Source: Brevundimonas halotolerans
GTDB taxonomy: Bacteria > Pseudomonadota > Alphaproteobacteria > Caulobacterales > Caulobacteraceae
Reading direction: 5' to 3'
DNA: 64,000 bases
Assembly: GCF_003730275.1 (NCBI RefSeq)
Contig: NZ_QTTA01000005.1
Span: 16,055 to 80,054, forward strand
Under the pieces are notes generated by a model. The model saw nothing but the letters and a program-made list of their open reading frames with translations. It searched no databases and had not been told where the DNA came from. The position numbers and the translations under genes are program-made. Positions 41,969 to 51,373 of this stretch are shown here, in pieces. How positions within the stretch are numbered: position 1 is the first letter of the stretch; each line of letters begins with the position of its first letter.

Positions 41969-42412
41969 TCAGCCGGCCGGCACCAGCGCCGCCTCGCGGA
42001 TCCGTCCGACCATCTGGTTCAGGCCGTTGGCCCTCTGACGGGTCAGGGCCTGCGGCAGGCCCAGCGAGTCCAGCGCCGCCCGGGCGTCAAAGCCCAGAAT
42101 TTCGTCGCGCGTCCGGCCGGAATAGAGGCCCAGCAGCAAGGCGATATTGCCCTTGGAGATGGCGCTGTCGGAGTCCGCATGGAACCACAGGCGCTCGCCC
42201 CCGTCCTCGACCGCCAGCCACACCCGGGACGCGCAGCCCGGCACCAGATTGGCCTCGGTCCGGGCGGCATCGGGCAGCGGCGCCAGCCCCTGACCCAGCT
42301 CGATCACATAGGCCAGCCGCTCCTCCCAGTCGCCCAGCAGGTCGAACGACTCCTGCAACTCGGCCAGGGCCTCGTCGAGGGTCTCGGTGGGGGGTGTGTG
42401 CGTCTCGGCCAT
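41969..42412 (-). CDS. sufE: SufE-family sulfur acceptor
   Basis: A 147-residue SufE that takes persulfide sulfur from SufS for iron-sulfur cluster assembly. The acceptor Cys60 lies in LVPGCASRVWLA. FHADSDSAISKGNIALLLGL and LGFDARAALDSLGLPQALTR are family blocks. No other suf genes are in the window. It is divergent from the DivJ-like kinase. Confidence 0.95.
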   Translation of the reverse strand: MAETHTPPTETLDEALAELQESFDLLGDWEERLAYVIELGQGLAPLPDAARTEANLVPGCASRVWLAVEDGGERLWFHADSDSAISKGNIALLLGLYSGRTRDEILGFDARAALDSLGLPQALTRQRANGLNQMVGRIREAALVPAG

Positions 42413-42619
42413 GCCCTTCGAATAGGTATGCGGGCCGGCAAGGGCAATGCGACACGCCCGGCGTTAATCTTTAACGGCCTGTCGTTCCCCAGTTTTCAGC
42501 CCCCGTCCCCTTGCCTGCAATCCCCTGACACGGGAGCGGCCTCGCAGGGAATCGCCTCGCCCGGTAGGTTGGAAGCGCCAGCCCGTGGCAACCGCCCCGT
42601 TCACCTTGTCGGAAACCCC

Positions 42620-44335
42620 TTGCCGCTTTCCTCCTCGCCCGTCCGGTCCGGTCGCCCCGTCGGCGATCTGCCCGCCCTGACCGCCTCGCACGCGGCCTGG
42701 GCGGCGATGACGGCATTGGCGGCGCTGGGTCTGCGGGTGATCGAGCCCGGGCCGGGGCTGCACGGTCCGGTCTTCTTCGGCATGCTGGCCATGGCCGTGC
42801 CCGGTCTGGCCGGTCTGACCCTGCTGTGGCGCGACGGCGTCCGGGCCCGTCTGGCGGTGCTCGGCATCTGGTCGCTGGCCGCAGCGGTCACCGCCCTTCT
42901 CTCCGGCGGCATTGGCGGCAGTCTGTCGGGCTATCTGCTGATGCCGGTGGCGGCCGGAATACTGCTGGGCAGCGGACGACCCGGCGGGCTGAAGCTGGCC
43001 CTGCTGGGCACGGCGGCCTCCGCCATCTCCGCCCTGATCGGCATGGGCGCAGCCCTGATGGGTGATCCCTCCGTCGCCCTGCCCGTTACCGCAGCATTTT
43101 CCGCCCTGTCGGCGGCCGGGGCGACGGCGGTGGCGCTGCAACTGGCCTGGCGTCTGCGTGAGCAGGAACTGGGCGAGGCCCTGAGCTCGGTCGCCCGGGT
43201 CGAGACCGTCCTGTCGGCCCAGCCGGGCCTGACCCTTGTGCTGGACGGCACCGCCCGGGTGCTGGCGGCCTATGGCGTGCCGCCCCAGCCCCTGCCCGTG
43301 GCGCCCCTGCTGGACGAGGGGTTGATGGCCGCCGTTCACGCCCCCGACCGCCAGACCCTGATGGCTGCCCTCAAGCGCGCCGGTGAAGGCGGCGAGGCCC
43401 AGATCCGCTTCACCCCGCGCAAGGCCCTGGATCGCCGCATCGCCCTTCTGGTGCGGCGCATGGACAGCCCGGACGGCGAACTGCGCCTGATCGCCCAGGC
43501 CTTTGACGCCACCGACGCCTACGTCCGCGAAGTGGCCCTCGACACCGCCCGCGCCGAGGCCGAGGCCACCAGCCGCTCCAAGTCGCGGTTCCTCGCGACC
43601 ATGAGCCACGAACTGCGGACCCCGTTGAACGCGGTGCTGGGCTTTGCCGACATCATGCGCCAGAGTTTGTTCGGCCCTCTGCCGGCCCGCTACGCGGACT
43701 ACGCCCAGTCGATCCATTCGGCGGGCGAGCACCTGCTGGACCTGATCAATGATGTGCTCGACGTCTCCAAGATCGAGGCCGAGCGCTATCAGCTCAGCAT
43801 GGAGCGGTTCGACGCCCGCGAAGTGCTGTCCGACGCCCTGGCCCTCGTCCGGCCGCGCGCCGACGAGACCGGCGTCCATCTGTCGACCGTGCTCCCGTCC
43901 GAGCCGGTCATGGTCGAGGCTGACCGTCGCGCCCTAAAGCAGATCGCCCTCAACCTGTTGTCCAATGCGGTCAAGTTCACGCCGGCCGACGGTTCAGTGA
44001 CCGTCACGGTCGAGGGCATCGGTCCCTATCTGGAACTGGTCATCTCCGACACCGGCACCGGCATCGCGCCCGAAGACCTGAAGCGCCTCGGCAAGCCTTT
44101 CGAGCAGGCCGGCGGCGAGGCACAGCGGGCCCAGGGCACAGGCCTCGGCCTGTCATTAGCCCGCGCGCTCAGCGAACTGCACGGCGGACGGCTGTCGATC
44201 GACAGCACCCTCGGCGAAGGCACAGCCGTGACCGTGCGTCTGCCGGTCCACAAGCATCAGGTGGAGGAGGGCCAGCATCCAGGGGCCGAGATCATCGCCT
44301 TCTCTCCGGCCGCCAGCCAGTCGTCAGAACCCTAG
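42620..44335 (+). CDS. Membrane sensor histidine kinase of DivJ/PleC type
   Basis: A kinase of about 571 residues. Five to six hydrophobic segments fill the first about 180 residues (GPVFFGMLAMAVPGLAGLTL, LAVLGIWSLAAAVTALLSGG, SGYLLMPVAAGILLG, LALLGTAASAISALIGMGAA). A short PAS-like linker follows. The dimerisation domain is ATMSHELRTPLNAVLGFADI with IHSAGEHLLDLINDVLDVSK, the H-box pattern of DivJ and PleC that act on DivK/PleD. The ATPase domain has LLSNAVKFTP and GTGLGLSLARAL. Length and topology suit DivJ, but the identity is not proven. The start is uncertain: TTG 42620 is the earliest plausible, ATG 42707 the next. Confidence 0.75.
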   Translation: MPLSSSPVRSGRPVGDLPALTASHAAWAAMTALAALGLRVIEPGPGLHGPVFFGMLAMAVPGLAGLTLLWRDGVRARLAVLGIWSLAAAVTALLSGGIGGSLSGYLLMPVAAGILLGSGRPGGLKLALLGTAASAISALIGMGAALMGDPSVALPVTAAFSALSAAGATAVALQLAWRLREQELGEALSSVARVETVLSAQPGLTLVLDGTARVLAAYGVPPQPLPVAPLLDEGLMAAVHAPDRQTLMAALKRAGEGGEAQIRFTPRKALDRRIALLVRRMDSPDGELRLIAQAFDATDAYVREVALDTARAEAEATSRSKSRFLATMSHELRTPLNAVLGFADIMRQSLFGPLPARYADYAQSIHSAGEHLLDLINDVLDVSKIEAERYQLSMERFDAREVLSDALALVRPRADETGVHLSTVLPSEPVMVEADRRALKQIALNLLSNAVKFTPADGSVTVTVEGIGPYLELVISDTGTGIAPEDLKRLGKPFEQAGGEAQRAQGTGLGLSLARALSELHGGRLSIDSTLGEGTAVTVRLPVHKHQVEEGQHPGAEIIAFSPAASQSSEP

Positions 44336-45192
44336 AGCGGGCCCATCTGCAGGAAGGCCCGACCGGCCGAGATGTCTCCGACTTCAAAGGCCGCCCGCGC
44401 CACACTGCCGTCGCGGAACAGGAACTCGACCCAGAAGCCTTCGCGGGGGTCCAGCCGCTCAAGCTGCGTCCCCAGGCTGGCGGGAAAGCTCCAGACCTCC
44501 CCGGCCCGGCGGTCTGCGGCCAGAAGCATCCGGGTGGCCGGTGCCTGCGACATGGCCATCACGGCCCGGCGCGACGGCGCAGGCGGCAGGGCCCCGGCCC
44601 GGCCCAGCCAGGGCCGCGCCATGACGCCGGTGTCCCGCATCACCACCCGGGCGGCATAGGGACGGGGCGCGCCGACGAAGGACACGACGACCTTCATCTC
44701 GCCCTCGACCGAGGTCTGGCCGAACCGTACCGGCGAGGCCCCGGTCTGTGAGGTCTGGCTGAGCGCCCACGTCTCTTGCGAATAGGCCCGGCGGTCGGCC
44801 AGCCACGGCTGCGCCAGTCCGGGGAAGCTCAGCGAGGGAATGCGGCGCCAGCCGTCAAAGGCCATCTCGACCCGGTCCGCGACCATGGCCAGTTCGGGAT
44901 CGTTGCAGGCGACCTCGGCGGCCCTCGCCTGCGCCCGGCGGGCGGTGGCATTGACCTCGGCCGTCTCGGTCCCGGCCCGAAGTGCCGCACTGCGCGCCTG
45001 CCGTGTCGATACCGTCAGGGCCGCGCCCAGCTCATCCGAGAACAGGCCGCACCGCTCATGCGCCGCCAACACAAAGCTGCGCTCATAGAAGGGCACGGAT
45101 CCCCCGGCCAACACTGGGCCTGCGGCCGTGAGAAGCGCCGCCGCCATGGCCATGGCAGACCCCGCCCGTCCAATCTGTGCTTTCCTCGACAT
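44332..45192 (-). CDS. Secreted protein of unknown function
   Basis: A 286-residue protein with an N-terminal signal peptide (AGSAMAMAAALLTAAGPVLAGG). The mature part starts with an Arg/Ala-rich helical segment (GAALTVSTRQARSAALRAGT), then a beta-rich region (EGEMKVVVSFVGAPRPYAAR) and ends GFWVEFLFRDGSVARAAFEV. No family is recognised. It overlaps the kinase gene tail to tail by four bases. Confidence 0.7.
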   Translation of the reverse strand: MSRKAQIGRAGSAMAMAAALLTAAGPVLAGGSVPFYERSFVLAAHERCGLFSDELGAALTVSTRQARSAALRAGTETAEVNATARRAQARAAEVACNDPELAMVADRVEMAFDGWRRIPSLSFPGLAQPWLADRRAYSQETWALSQTSQTGASPVRFGQTSVEGEMKVVVSFVGAPRPYAARVVMRDTGVMARPWLGRAGALPPAPSRRAVMAMSQAPATRMLLAADRRAGEVWSFPASLGTQLERLDPREGFWVEFLFRDGSVARAAFEVGDISAGRAFLQMGPL

Positions 45193-45248
45193 GAGGGGCA
45201 GCTTAAGGCTCAGACCTTCCAGCCGGGTTTCAAAGCAGGGTTATCGAA

Positions 45249-45575
45249 TTGCTTCTCGCCACCGATGTCTGGGTCGGGGCCCTGATCCGACGGGCCCAGC
45301 TGGGCGGGGCCTTCGCCACCGTCGCCCGCCATGGCGATGCCCGCGCCGGCGCCGTGCTGGTCAAGATCTATGACAGCGCCAACCGCACCGCCCGCCTCTA
45401 TTCCGAGGCCACCGGCCCTGACGGCGACCGCCTGTGGATGCGTCCCCTCGACACCGAGCTCGAGACCGAGGTCGACGCCTATATAGAGCGACAAGCGCGC
45501 TTCGACAGCGACCTCTGGGTCGTCGAGATCGAGGACCGCGAGGGCCGCCACTTCCTCACCGAAAAGGTCACCTGA
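45249..45575 (+). CDS. DUF1491 protein
   Basis: A 108-residue DUF1491 family member: LLATDVWVGALIRRAQLGGA at the start, GAVLVKIYDSANRTARLYSE in the middle and DSDLWVVEIEDREGRHFLTE at the end. The family is conserved in alphaproteobacteria and unassigned. Start is TTG, the codon that gives the conserved N-terminus. Confidence 0.85.
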   Translation: MLLATDVWVGALIRRAQLGGAFATVARHGDARAGAVLVKIYDSANRTARLYSEATGPDGDRLWMRPLDTELETEVDAYIERQARFDSDLWVVEIEDREGRHFLTEKVT

Positions 45576-45662
45576 GGCGCCGCGTCTGGTCGTAAATGCT
45601 TAACCGCGTTCGGGAACGGAACCTCAAACGCTGCCCGCTAGGGTGATCACAACGGGGCGACC

Positions 45663-46070
45663 ATGACCCCGGTGATGGTGGGTGTGCTTATGCTGTTTCT
45701 TCTCAACGACGTTGTCTTCGATCTGGACGAGGCCTCACCGGTCACGCCCGCCGACGCGCGCCGGTTCGAGAAGCTGGGCTTTGACTATCTGCTCGAACTG
45801 GGTTGCGAACTGTTTGCCGAAGACCCGCTCCTGCATCGCAACGACCCGGCCCGCGCCCGGCGTCTGGCCTGGCTGATCCACGACCGGGGTCCGGACATCA
45901 CCGCCGCCCTGTTCGCCGCCCCCGCAGCCGGATGTGATCCGGCGCTGGTCGAGCCGCAGTTCTGCGCCCTTCCGGACGAGGTCCTGGGTCAACTTCATGA
46001 CCGTGCCCGTCGCGGGAAGCCCGATGCCGTAGCCGTTGATCGCGCTGTCTGGGGTCGCCTCGCCGCCTGA
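45663..46070 (+). CDS. Conserved-looking hypothetical protein
   Basis: A 135-residue acidic protein (MLFLLNDVVFDLDEASPVTP, then ADARRFEKLGFDYLLELGCE and LFAEDPLLHRNDPARARRLA). Codon use is normal for the window, and the frame is free of any long overlap with a real gene. No domain is recognised. The ATG at 45690 (MLFLLNDV) is an equally plausible start. Confidence 0.65.
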   Translation: MTPVMVGVLMLFLLNDVVFDLDEASPVTPADARRFEKLGFDYLLELGCELFAEDPLLHRNDPARARRLAWLIHDRGPDITAALFAAPAAGCDPALVEPQFCALPDEVLGQLHDRARRGKPDAVAVDRAVWGRLAA

Positions 46071-46147
46071 GGTTGCAAACGCCCAAGCTTGCCTGCCCCC
46101 CGCTTTCCCCGCTAGCCTGACGGTTCTGTTCGGGGGAGCACCAGATC

Positions 46148-47665
46148 ATGGGCATTATCACACGTCTGGGCCTTGCCCTCTGCGCCGCGCTGCTGCTGGC
46201 TGTTACTGCGGCTGCGACGCCGGCCCGCGCCGCCTGGCTGAAGGCCGAAACGCCGAACTTCATCATCTATTCCGAAGGGGGCGAGCGCCCCTTGCGCGAA
46301 TACGCCACCAAGCTTGAGGTCTACGACCGCTTCCTGCGCATGCGGTTCGGGGTTCCGCTGGACAGGCCCGTGGGCCGCAAACTGCCCATCTACCTGGTGC
46401 GCCGCCAGCGTGACCTTGAGCAGGTGCGGCCCGGTCTGGGTAACACCGTCGCCGGCTTCTACTACCCGGGCGAAGAAGACATCTTTGCCGTAGCGGTGAC
46501 CGGGGACGGCGATTTCACCCTGCTGCACGAATATGCACACCACTTCTTCTTCCAGCATTTCTCGACATATTACCCCGGCTGGCTGGTCGAAGGCCTCGCC
46601 GAATATGTGATGACGGCCCGTATCTGGCCCGACCGCATCCAGGTCGGCGCCCATAACGAGAACCGCGCGTCCTGGTTGATGAACTCGTCCTGGCTGCCGC
46701 TGGAAGAACTGCTGACCAATCGCTTCGGCGAGATCGAACATGAGCCGCACCGGCTGACCTATTATCCCGTCGCCTGGCTGCTGACCCACTGGTTCATGAG
46801 TTCGCCCGAGCGGGTGGTCCAGCTTGAGGCCTACCTCGGGCTGATCCGTCAGGGCGTGGATCCGGTCACCGCCATGCAGCAGGCCACGGGCCTGTCGTTG
46901 GCCCAACTCCGCAATGTGCTGCGCGATCACATGTACGGCCGGATCGAGTTGAATACCTATGACATCGATCTGGACATCCAGGTCGAGATCAGCCGCCTGC
47001 CGCCCTCGGCCGACGACCTGCTGCTGCTGGGCCAGCGACTGAAGATGCCGATGTCCGAAGAGGACCGCGCCATGGCGCTTGAGGAGTCCCGCCGCATGGC
47101 CGCCCGTCACCCCGACGATCCGCTGGCCTTGCTGGTGCTGGGTCATGCCGAGCTGCACATGGGCGACCGGGCTGCAGGCGAGGCCGCCTTCACTCGCCTT
47201 CTGGAACAGCAGCCCGAAAACATCGAAGCCCTGCAGTTCATGGCCATGGCCCGCATCGAGGATGCCGCCGACCTGCCGGACGAGCGCACCGACCTCATGA
47301 ACCGGGCGCGCGGTTATCTGGTCACGGCCTATGGCGCCGATCCCGGCAACTATCTGACCCTGCTGCTGATCGCACGCTCGCGCGACGGCGCGCCGGGCTA
47401 TCCGAACGACAACGATCTGGCGACGTGGGAGATGGCCTTCATCGCCGCGCCGCAACTGTCGGGCATCCGTCTGGGCGCGGGTCACGCCTTCCTGGCCGCC
47501 GGGGACAAGGCGACCGCCATCGCCTTGCTGGAGCCGCTCGCCAATGCCCCGCACGGGGGCGAGGGCGCCGAATCCGCGCAAAAGCTGATCGATCAGGCCA
47601 ACGGTGTCGTCCGCGAGGATAGCGCCGAGGCCGAGCCGGAGGCCGAAACCGCAGCGGCGGACTGA
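46148..47665 (+). CDS. Exported zinc metallopeptidase (peptidase MA-like) with TPR region
   Basis: A 505-residue protein. The signal peptide (LGLALCAALLLAVTAAATPA) ends near ARA-A. The catalytic part has the zinc motif HEYAH at 127-131 (TLLHEYAHHFFFQHF) with the third ligand Glu in WLVEGLAEYVMTA. The C-terminal half is TPR-like (HPDDPLALLVLGHAELHMGD, LEQQPENIEALQFMAMARIE). This matches the DUF1570/peptidase MA type of gluzincins, probably periplasmic. The substrate is unknown. Confidence 0.88.
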   Translation: MGIITRLGLALCAALLLAVTAAATPARAAWLKAETPNFIIYSEGGERPLREYATKLEVYDRFLRMRFGVPLDRPVGRKLPIYLVRRQRDLEQVRPGLGNTVAGFYYPGEEDIFAVAVTGDGDFTLLHEYAHHFFFQHFSTYYPGWLVEGLAEYVMTARIWPDRIQVGAHNENRASWLMNSSWLPLEELLTNRFGEIEHEPHRLTYYPVAWLLTHWFMSSPERVVQLEAYLGLIRQGVDPVTAMQQATGLSLAQLRNVLRDHMYGRIELNTYDIDLDIQVEISRLPPSADDLLLLGQRLKMPMSEEDRAMALEESRRMAARHPDDPLALLVLGHAELHMGDRAAGEAAFTRLLEQQPENIEALQFMAMARIEDAADLPDERTDLMNRARGYLVTAYGADPGNYLTLLLIARSRDGAPGYPNDNDLATWEMAFIAAPQLSGIRLGAGHAFLAAGDKATAIALLEPLANAPHGGEGAESAQKLIDQANGVVREDSAEAEPEAETAAAD

Positions 47666-47722
47666 CCCCCTTCCCGGTTCATGGCGTGACTTCACGGGCC
47701 GGACAGGCTAACCCCCCGCGCC

Positions 47723-49366
47723 ATGTCGCAAGCCTCTCTCGCCCAGGAAGCGTCCCGTCGCCGGACCTTCGCCATCATCGCCCACCCCGATGCGGGCAAG
47801 ACCACCCTGACCGAGCACATCCTGCTGGCGGGCGGCGCCATTCGCGCGGCCGGTGCCGTGCGGGCGCGCGGCGAAAACCGCCGTACCCGATCTGACTGGA
47901 TGAAGATCGAGAAGGAGCGCGGCATCTCCGTCTCGGCCTCGGTCATGACGTTCGAGCATGACGGCAAGCGCTTCAACCTGCTGGACACGCCGGGCCACGA
48001 GGACTTTTCCGAAGACACCTACCGGACCCTGACAGCCGCCGACTGCGCCATCATGGTGCTGGATGCCGCCAAGGGCATCGAGCCGCAGACGCTGAAGCTG
48101 TTCGAGGTCTGCCGCCTGCGCGACATTCCGATCATCACCTTCATCAACAAGCTGGACCGCGAGGCCCAGGATCCCATGGCCTTGCTGGACGAGATCGCCA
48201 GCCGGCTGCAGCTGGACCCCGCCCCCATCTGGTGGCCGGCGGAGAGCGGCAATCGCTTGCGCGGCATGGTCGAGGTCGCGACCGGCACCTTCCAGCCCTA
48301 TGCCCGCAAGGCCCCCGGCGCGGCTGACGAGCCCGACCACCCCGAGGCCCTGCCGCTGGATCAGGCCGGGGCCTATTTCGAAGAAGGCGAACAGGCCAGC
48401 CTGCAGGACGCCCTTGATCTGGTCCGCGAGGGCTATCCGACCTTTGACGTCAACGCCTTCCTCGAAGGCCATATGACGCCGGTGCTGTGGGGCTCGGCCC
48501 TTCGCCATTTCGGCATCGAGGCCCTGCTGCAGGCGATCGGCGACTGGGCCCCCGCGCCCAAGGTCATGAAGGCCCGCAAGGAAGCCCCGCCCGAGACCCG
48601 CAATGCCCCCGCGCCCGAAGACATCACCATCCAGCCGGGCGAGGATCAGGTGACCGGCTTTGTGTTCAAGGTCCAGGCCAATATGGACCCCAACCACCGC
48701 GACCGGATCGCCATGTTCCGCATGGCCTCGGGCAGCTTCAAGCGCGGCATGAAGCTGAAGGTGCAGAACACCGGAAAGTCTCTGTCGGTCAATGCGCCGA
48801 TCATGTTCTTCGCCTCCGACCGCGAACTGGCCGAGGAGGCCCACGCCGGCGACGTCATGGGTATACCGAACCACGGCGTGCTGCGGGTCGGCGACAGCCT
48901 GTCCGAGACCGGCCTGGTCCGCTTTGCCGGCCTGCCGAACTTCGCCCCCGAAATCCTGCAGCGCGTGCGGGTCAAGGATCCGCTCAAGGCCAAACACCTG
49001 AAGAAGGCGCTGGACGGCCTGGCCGAAGAAGGCGTCACCCAGCTGTTCCGGCCCGAGATCGGCGCGGACTTCATCGTCGGCGCCGTCGGTCAGTTGCAAT
49101 TCGAGGTCATGGCCGACCGCCTCGGAGAGGAATACGGCCTCGACGTCATCTTCGAACCCAGCCCCTATGCCGAGGCCCGCTGGATTGCTCCCGCCGAAGG
49201 CGCGACCAGGGCCGACGTCGAGGACTTCATGGGCAAATACCGTCCCCAGATGGCCGGCGACCTCGACTCTGACCCCGTCTTCCTGGCCAAGACCAGCTGG
49301 GAAACCGGCTACGTCACCGAACGCTTCCCCAAGGTGCGGTTCCTGAAGACCAAGGAACGGGGCTGA
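47723..49366 (+). CDS. prfC: Peptide chain release factor 3
   Basis: A 547-residue translational GTPase that recycles RF1/RF2 from terminating ribosomes. G1 AIIAHPDAGKTTLTE, switch II DTPGHEDFSEDTYRTL, and G4 NKLDREAQDP are present, as is the RF3-specific LLAGGAIRAAGAVRARG. Domains 2 and 3 follow (MDPNHRDRIAMFRMASGSF). Normal length, and it follows the peptidase by 57 bases. Confidence 0.96.
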   Translation: MSQASLAQEASRRRTFAIIAHPDAGKTTLTEHILLAGGAIRAAGAVRARGENRRTRSDWMKIEKERGISVSASVMTFEHDGKRFNLLDTPGHEDFSEDTYRTLTAADCAIMVLDAAKGIEPQTLKLFEVCRLRDIPIITFINKLDREAQDPMALLDEIASRLQLDPAPIWWPAESGNRLRGMVEVATGTFQPYARKAPGAADEPDHPEALPLDQAGAYFEEGEQASLQDALDLVREGYPTFDVNAFLEGHMTPVLWGSALRHFGIEALLQAIGDWAPAPKVMKARKEAPPETRNAPAPEDITIQPGEDQVTGFVFKVQANMDPNHRDRIAMFRMASGSFKRGMKLKVQNTGKSLSVNAPIMFFASDRELAEEAHAGDVMGIPNHGVLRVGDSLSETGLVRFAGLPNFAPEILQRVRVKDPLKAKHLKKALDGLAEEGVTQLFRPEIGADFIVGAVGQLQFEVMADRLGEEYGLDVIFEPSPYAEARWIAPAEGATRADVEDFMGKYRPQMAGDLDSDPVFLAKTSWETGYVTERFPKVRFLKTKERG

Positions 49367-49498
49367 CGGTCCACAGGGCATCGAACGCCGATCTGTGCCC
49401 TCCGAACCACACGGCGCCCGCCCGTCACATCCTGTCATCTGGCCATCGCGGCCAGCTTGCGTCTAGGATCACGGTCGGAGCAGAGGAGAGGGATCATC

Positions 49499-50008
49499 AT
49501 GCGCTTTATCATTGCGGCCGTGCTTGCCGCCGTCAGTCTGGGGATGGCCGTTCCGGCCGAGGCGCAGAGCCGCCGGGGCACGGAAGAGGTCTTTTTCGCC
49601 CTCACCCATGCCGACCTTCAGGGCATTCTGGCTGCCGAGGGCTATGACGAGCTGAAACAGACGGAGCCCGGCATCTTCAACATCACGGTCGAGGGTGGGT
49701 TCAAGATGACCGTCGAGCAGCGGGTCTGCGATGCGGAGGGTCAGCCCGAGGGCTGCCTTGGCATGTCGATCATGGCCAGCTGGGGCTATTCTCCGGAACA
49801 GCGCCCGACCCTTGAGGCGCTGGCGAACGAGTTCAACGGCCAGTACAGCATCGGCAAGGTCATCGTGTTCGACGACGCCATCGCCATCGAGCGCTACGTC
49901 ATCACCGATGGCGGCGTAACGCGCGAGCATGTCTCCCGCGAGATGAACGAATTCCTGAACATTTCCGACGTCCTGGTCGAGAAAATGATCGAGGCCCTCG
50001 GGCTCTGA
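49499..50008 (+). CDS. Secreted YbjN-domain protein
   Basis: A 169-residue protein with a signal peptide (MRFIIAAVLAAVSLGMAVPA, cleaved near AEA-Q) and a YbjN-type sensory domain (LQGILAAEGYDELKQTEPGI, NEFNGQYSIGKVIVFDDAIA, LEVFLN-like EMNEFLNISDVLVEKM). AGAGGAGAGG precedes the ATG. YbjN proteins adopt a chaperone-like fold; the role here is unknown. Confidence 0.8.
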   Translation: MRFIIAAVLAAVSLGMAVPAEAQSRRGTEEVFFALTHADLQGILAAEGYDELKQTEPGIFNITVEGGFKMTVEQRVCDAEGQPEGCLGMSIMASWGYSPEQRPTLEALANEFNGQYSIGKVIVFDDAIAIERYVITDGGVTREHVSREMNEFLNISDVLVEKMIEALGL

Positions 50009-50115
50009 CACGAGGGCCGCCGTCCGGTGCGAACCGGACGGGCGGCACTGCGTTTGCTTCGACAGGGTCTGCGGCGGGCGAAGCGTCCCGCGACGGGACG
50101 ATCGGAGCGTGGCCC

Positions 50116-51369
50116 ATGTTCGAGTTCGGGCGGGATCTCAGGCGGCTTTTTGACGGTCATCAGGCCGATCAGGACCTCGGCTGGCTGGAGGTGGTCGACG
50201 TCGATGTGCTGCGCGGCGAGGCCCGGCGTCAGACGGTCGACGCCGGCCGGGTCACCTGTCCGCGCCCGGTGCAGGCCTGGCTGCTGGCCTCGGCCCTGTG
50301 GCGCGAGCACACCCGCCGTTCCGGTGCCGCCGACAGCCTGCAGCACGCCCGCCTGACCGCACTGGATGGGCGCAAGGCCGCCCGCACCAACGATGATCGG
50401 GCCGAGGCCGTGATGGCGCTGGCCGAGACCATGGTGCTGAGCTTTGACCTGTACGGCGGGCCCGACTCACTCACCCGCGCGCTGAGCCTGACCGACGGGC
50501 TGAAGGACCATGCGACCCGGCCCCTGCTGAAGGTTCGACTGACCGCCCTGCATGCCCGCATCCGGGCCCGGCAGGTCCGATCGCCGGACGGGGACAGCCT
50601 GCAGGCCATGGCCTTTCTGGATCAGGCCGTTCACGAGCTGTCGCGTCGTCCCGGCCTGCTGCTGGACACGCTGAAACTGGATCGGGCCGCCCTGACCCTG
50701 ACCTTCGGGATCGAGCGGCGCGACGCGCGCCTGCTGGATCAGGCCGGGCGCGAACTGCGCGAGCTGGTCGACACCTGCCCGGCAGAGCGCCGCCCCCTGA
50801 CCCGGGCCCGCGCCCTGGCCCTGTGCGGCGCGGGACTGTCGGCTTTGGCCGCGCTGGCCGACAATGGCGAGGCATTGGAGCAAGGCCGCGCCCTGTTCGA
50901 CGCTGCCTGCGACCAGTTCACGCCCGACCACAGCCCGATGGATTGGGCCGCTGTGGCCCTTGCGCGATCCGCCGCCCTGCCCGGCGCGGCCTGTCTGAGC
51001 TCTGATGGCGGCCAATCCGACGTTTTGGGTGGACTGACCCGGAACCGGACCGTGCTGGGGCTGGCCCTCGCCGATGCGGTCGTCGAGGGCGGCGTGATGA
51101 AGGCCGAAAGTCAGGGGGACATTCTGGCCCTCGACCGGCTGGCGGCACGCCTGCGCTCCCGGCTGGCCATGGACCGCCCGCGCCCGGTCGCCTGGGCCGT
51201 CGACCAGATCGGCCTCGCCCGGGTGGCTCTCGCCAAGGCACGCCTGCTGGACAAGCCCGCCGGGCCTGTCCGTCTGGTGCTGGTCGAGGCGGCGGCTGCG
51301 GCACGGGATGAAGGCGCGGACCTGATTGCTGACCGGGCCGATCACCTCCTGCGTCAGGTTACGGACTGA
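50116..51369 (+). CDS. Uncharacterised helical (TPR-like) protein
   Basis: A 417-residue mostly alpha-helical protein. Repeating segments such as ALAETMVLSFDLYGGPDSLT, RALSLTDGLKDHATRPLLKV and LTLTFGIERRDARLLDQAGR suggest a TPR-like superhelix. No signal peptide or catalytic motif is seen, and I do not recognise the family. It is convergent with cysQ, with four bases between stops. Confidence 0.68.
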   Translation: MFEFGRDLRRLFDGHQADQDLGWLEVVDVDVLRGEARRQTVDAGRVTCPRPVQAWLLASALWREHTRRSGAADSLQHARLTALDGRKAARTNDDRAEAVMALAETMVLSFDLYGGPDSLTRALSLTDGLKDHATRPLLKVRLTALHARIRARQVRSPDGDSLQAMAFLDQAVHELSRRPGLLLDTLKLDRAALTLTFGIERRDARLLDQAGRELRELVDTCPAERRPLTRARALALCGAGLSALAALADNGEALEQGRALFDAACDQFTPDHSPMDWAAVALARSAALPGAACLSSDGGQSDVLGGLTRNRTVLGLALADAVVEGGVMKAESQGDILALDRLAARLRSRLAMDRPRPVAWAVDQIGLARVALAKARLLDKPAGPVRLVLVEAAAAARDEGADLIADRADHLLRQVTD

Positions 51370-51373
51370 CCGA

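Noticed and set aside
41870..42619. N-terminal 250 residues of an 821-residue kinase
   Set aside because: The long frame runs antisense through sufE; the kinase proper starts about 42620.
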